In this document: positions 63,185-64,000 of the stretch, one piece after another
Layout: every line of letters begins with the position of its first letter
Position numbering within the stretch: position 1 is the stretch's first letter
Assembly (NCBI RefSeq): GCF_003731635.1
Contig: NZ_RCUA01000007.1
Coordinates: forward strand, 124-64,123
Source of the DNA: Marisediminitalea oceani
Lineage (GTDB): Bacteria > Pseudomonadota > Gammaproteobacteria > Enterobacterales > Alteromonadaceae
Reading direction: 5' to 3'
Length of the DNA stretch: 64,000 nucleotides
Translations under genes and position numbers: made by a program
The notes under the pieces: generated by a model
Seen by the model: the letters and a program-made list of their open reading frames with translations, nothing else
The model's database searches: none
Told to the model about the DNA's origin: nothing

Positions 63185-64000
63185 TTAATTCGCGAGTTTA
63201 AAGGCTACGTAAGCCGCCCCTTGTTGCCCCTTAGGATTACGGGCGTTATTGGTGCTGATGACGATATACTGAACCCCATCAACCATGTAGGTCGCTGGTG
63301 TGGCCGTACCGGCATAGGGCAGTTGTGCCTGCCATAAAATTTTGCCGTCTGAAGTATCAAAGGCGCGAATTGTGCGGTCGTAAATGGTTGCGCCAATAAA
63401 CAATAAGCCAGAGGCTGTGACTACTGCACCGCCATAGTTTTCAGAACCGGTGTTAGTCAGGCCTGCGGCGGCGAGCTCGGGATATTCACCCAGCGGCTTA
63501 CGCCACAAATACTGACCGGTTGCTACATCGATTGCGTTCAGAGTGCCCCATGGTGGTTTGACTGCCGGGTAGCCGTCGGGATCCAAAAACTTGTGGTAGC
63601 CGGAAAAGTAGTAACGCGCATTTTTGGCGCTGTTAAACGGGGAAACCATTTCTACTTTATCGCCGGTCTTGGCGGGTTCCTCGCTGGATGGAGGCTTTTC
63701 ATCAGTCAGGAAGCTGGTAAGGTCGGTAAGCTCTTGCTTTGTTAGCCCGGCAAACTGGGGCATTCTCCCCCGGCCGTTTTTGATAACATTTTTGATGTCA
63801 TGGTCGGCGAGTTTATTGCCAATATCGATGAGCGAAGGAAACGCCGGCGGAGAACCGCTTCTGTCTTCACCATGGCATACTGCACAGTTTTGCGCATATA
63901 AATTATGCCCTTTATCAGCATGCTGCGTGGCTTCTACCATCGAGCCTGTCCAGGCAATATCATTGGAATTTATAAATATCACGCCCTGGTCAGGGTCTAC
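63185..64000 (-). CDS. PQQ-dependent dehydrogenase with internal cytochrome c domain (3' part)
   Basis: Partial: the gene runs off the right edge, so the N-terminus is missing. About 270 residues are seen. First a cytochrome c insert (YAQNCAVCHGEDRSGSPPAF, with a CAVCH haem site and MPQFAGLTKQEL ligand), then PQQ propeller blades (FLDPDGYPAVKPPWGTLNAI, GSENYGGAVVTASGLLFIGA and the C-terminal TPATYMVDGVQYIVI). This matches the quinoprotein glucose/alcohol dehydrogenases with a built-in cytochrome. It is a second PQQ enzyme in the window; the substrate cannot be told. Confidence 0.82.
   Translation of the reverse strand, partial: VDPDQGVIFINSNDIAWTGSMVEATQHADKGHNLYAQNCAVCHGEDRSGSPPAFPSLIDIGNKLADHDIKNVIKNGRGRMPQFAGLTKQELTDLTSFLTDEKPPSSEEPAKTGDKVEMVSPFNSAKNARYYFSGYHKFLDPDGYPAVKPPWGTLNAIDVATGQYLWRKPLGEYPELAAAGLTNTGSENYGGAVVTASGLLFIGATIYDRTIRAFDTSDGKILWQAQLPYAGTATPATYMVDGVQYIVISTNNARNPKGQQGAAYVAFKLAN

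Noticed and set aside
1-64000. tRNA, rRNA, CRISPR arrays, prophage or IS elements
   Set aside because: No cloverleaf, rRNA block, spaced direct-repeat array, integrase or transposase was seen on reading. This is a by-eye negative; a tRNAscan, CRISPR and IS search would settle it.

Overview
This 64-kb window looks like chromosomal DNA of a marine gammaproteobacterium of the Alteromonadales (Alteromonas/Aestuariibacter-like). The evidence is the mid-range base composition, the protein families (DUF2721, DUF3300, AcrAB, NosP/NahK, SelO, several periplasmic cytochromes c) and the gene style. The genus is inferred from protein character only; no rRNA, tRNA, phage, IS element or CRISPR array was seen.

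Layout. 0-13 kb: REP-like palindromes, succinate-semialdehyde dehydrogenase, a GFA protein, a Tat-exported aminotransferase, topoisomerase IB, a small outer-membrane protein, cytochrome c, an Hsp20 gene with a ROSE-like RNA thermometer, a nucleosidase-like lipoprotein, a flavin reductase, a GGDEF protein, a Qnr-like pentapeptide protein, parvulin and GNAT. 13.6-24.3 kb: cytochrome c peroxidase, then an alcohol-oxidation block: NosR-like flavo-iron-sulfur membrane protein, PQQ alcohol dehydrogenase, XoxJ-like binding protein, cytochrome c550, and a four-gene PedA1A2BC-type ABC system. The dehydrogenase has the second aspartate (Asp-Tyr-Asp) that marks lanthanide-dependent enzymes, and PedA1A2BC is the family linked to lanthanide uptake in Pseudomonas putida, so the block is best read as a lanthanide-dependent alcohol oxidation system. 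24.4-31.2 kb: a LuxR-type response regulator, small proteins, a toxin-antitoxin pair, and the NosP (FIST, NO-sensing family) / NahK (hybrid kinase) pair. 31.4-38.8 kb: a nitrate/taurine-type ABC transporter of unknown substrate, a DUF4242 protein, NAD aldehyde dehydrogenase (ExaC-like), a porin and NDH-2.

How these fit together: alcohol enters (perhaps by the porin), is oxidised in the periplasm by the PQQ enzyme with cytochrome c550 as acceptor, the aldehyde is oxidised by ExaC to acid with NADH, and NDH-2 returns the electrons to the quinone pool. A 13-bp element, TACTTWGGTAGTA, recurs upstream of the dehydrogenase, between cytochrome c550 and pedA1, between the porin and ndh, and once in an otherwise empty convergent gap; it is a candidate operator for the LuxR regulator.

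39-55 kb: amidohydrolase (8-oxoguanine deaminase type), YceI, CBS protein, a TetR/AcrAB efflux locus with a recognisable AcrR-type operator, a CoA-transferase fused to a GNAT domain next to a histone-deacetylase-like hydrolase, a polytopic chemotaxis receptor, ZntB and MscS. 55-64 kb: a BASS transporter, a scar region holding two gene relics (a DUF1439 signal peptide and a PfkB kinase fragment) and an AT-rich orphan gene, then DUF1439, ATP-grasp, DUF3300, RibA, SelO and the 3' part of a second PQQ dehydrogenase with a built-in cytochrome c domain that runs off the right edge. PQQ biosynthesis genes are not in this window.
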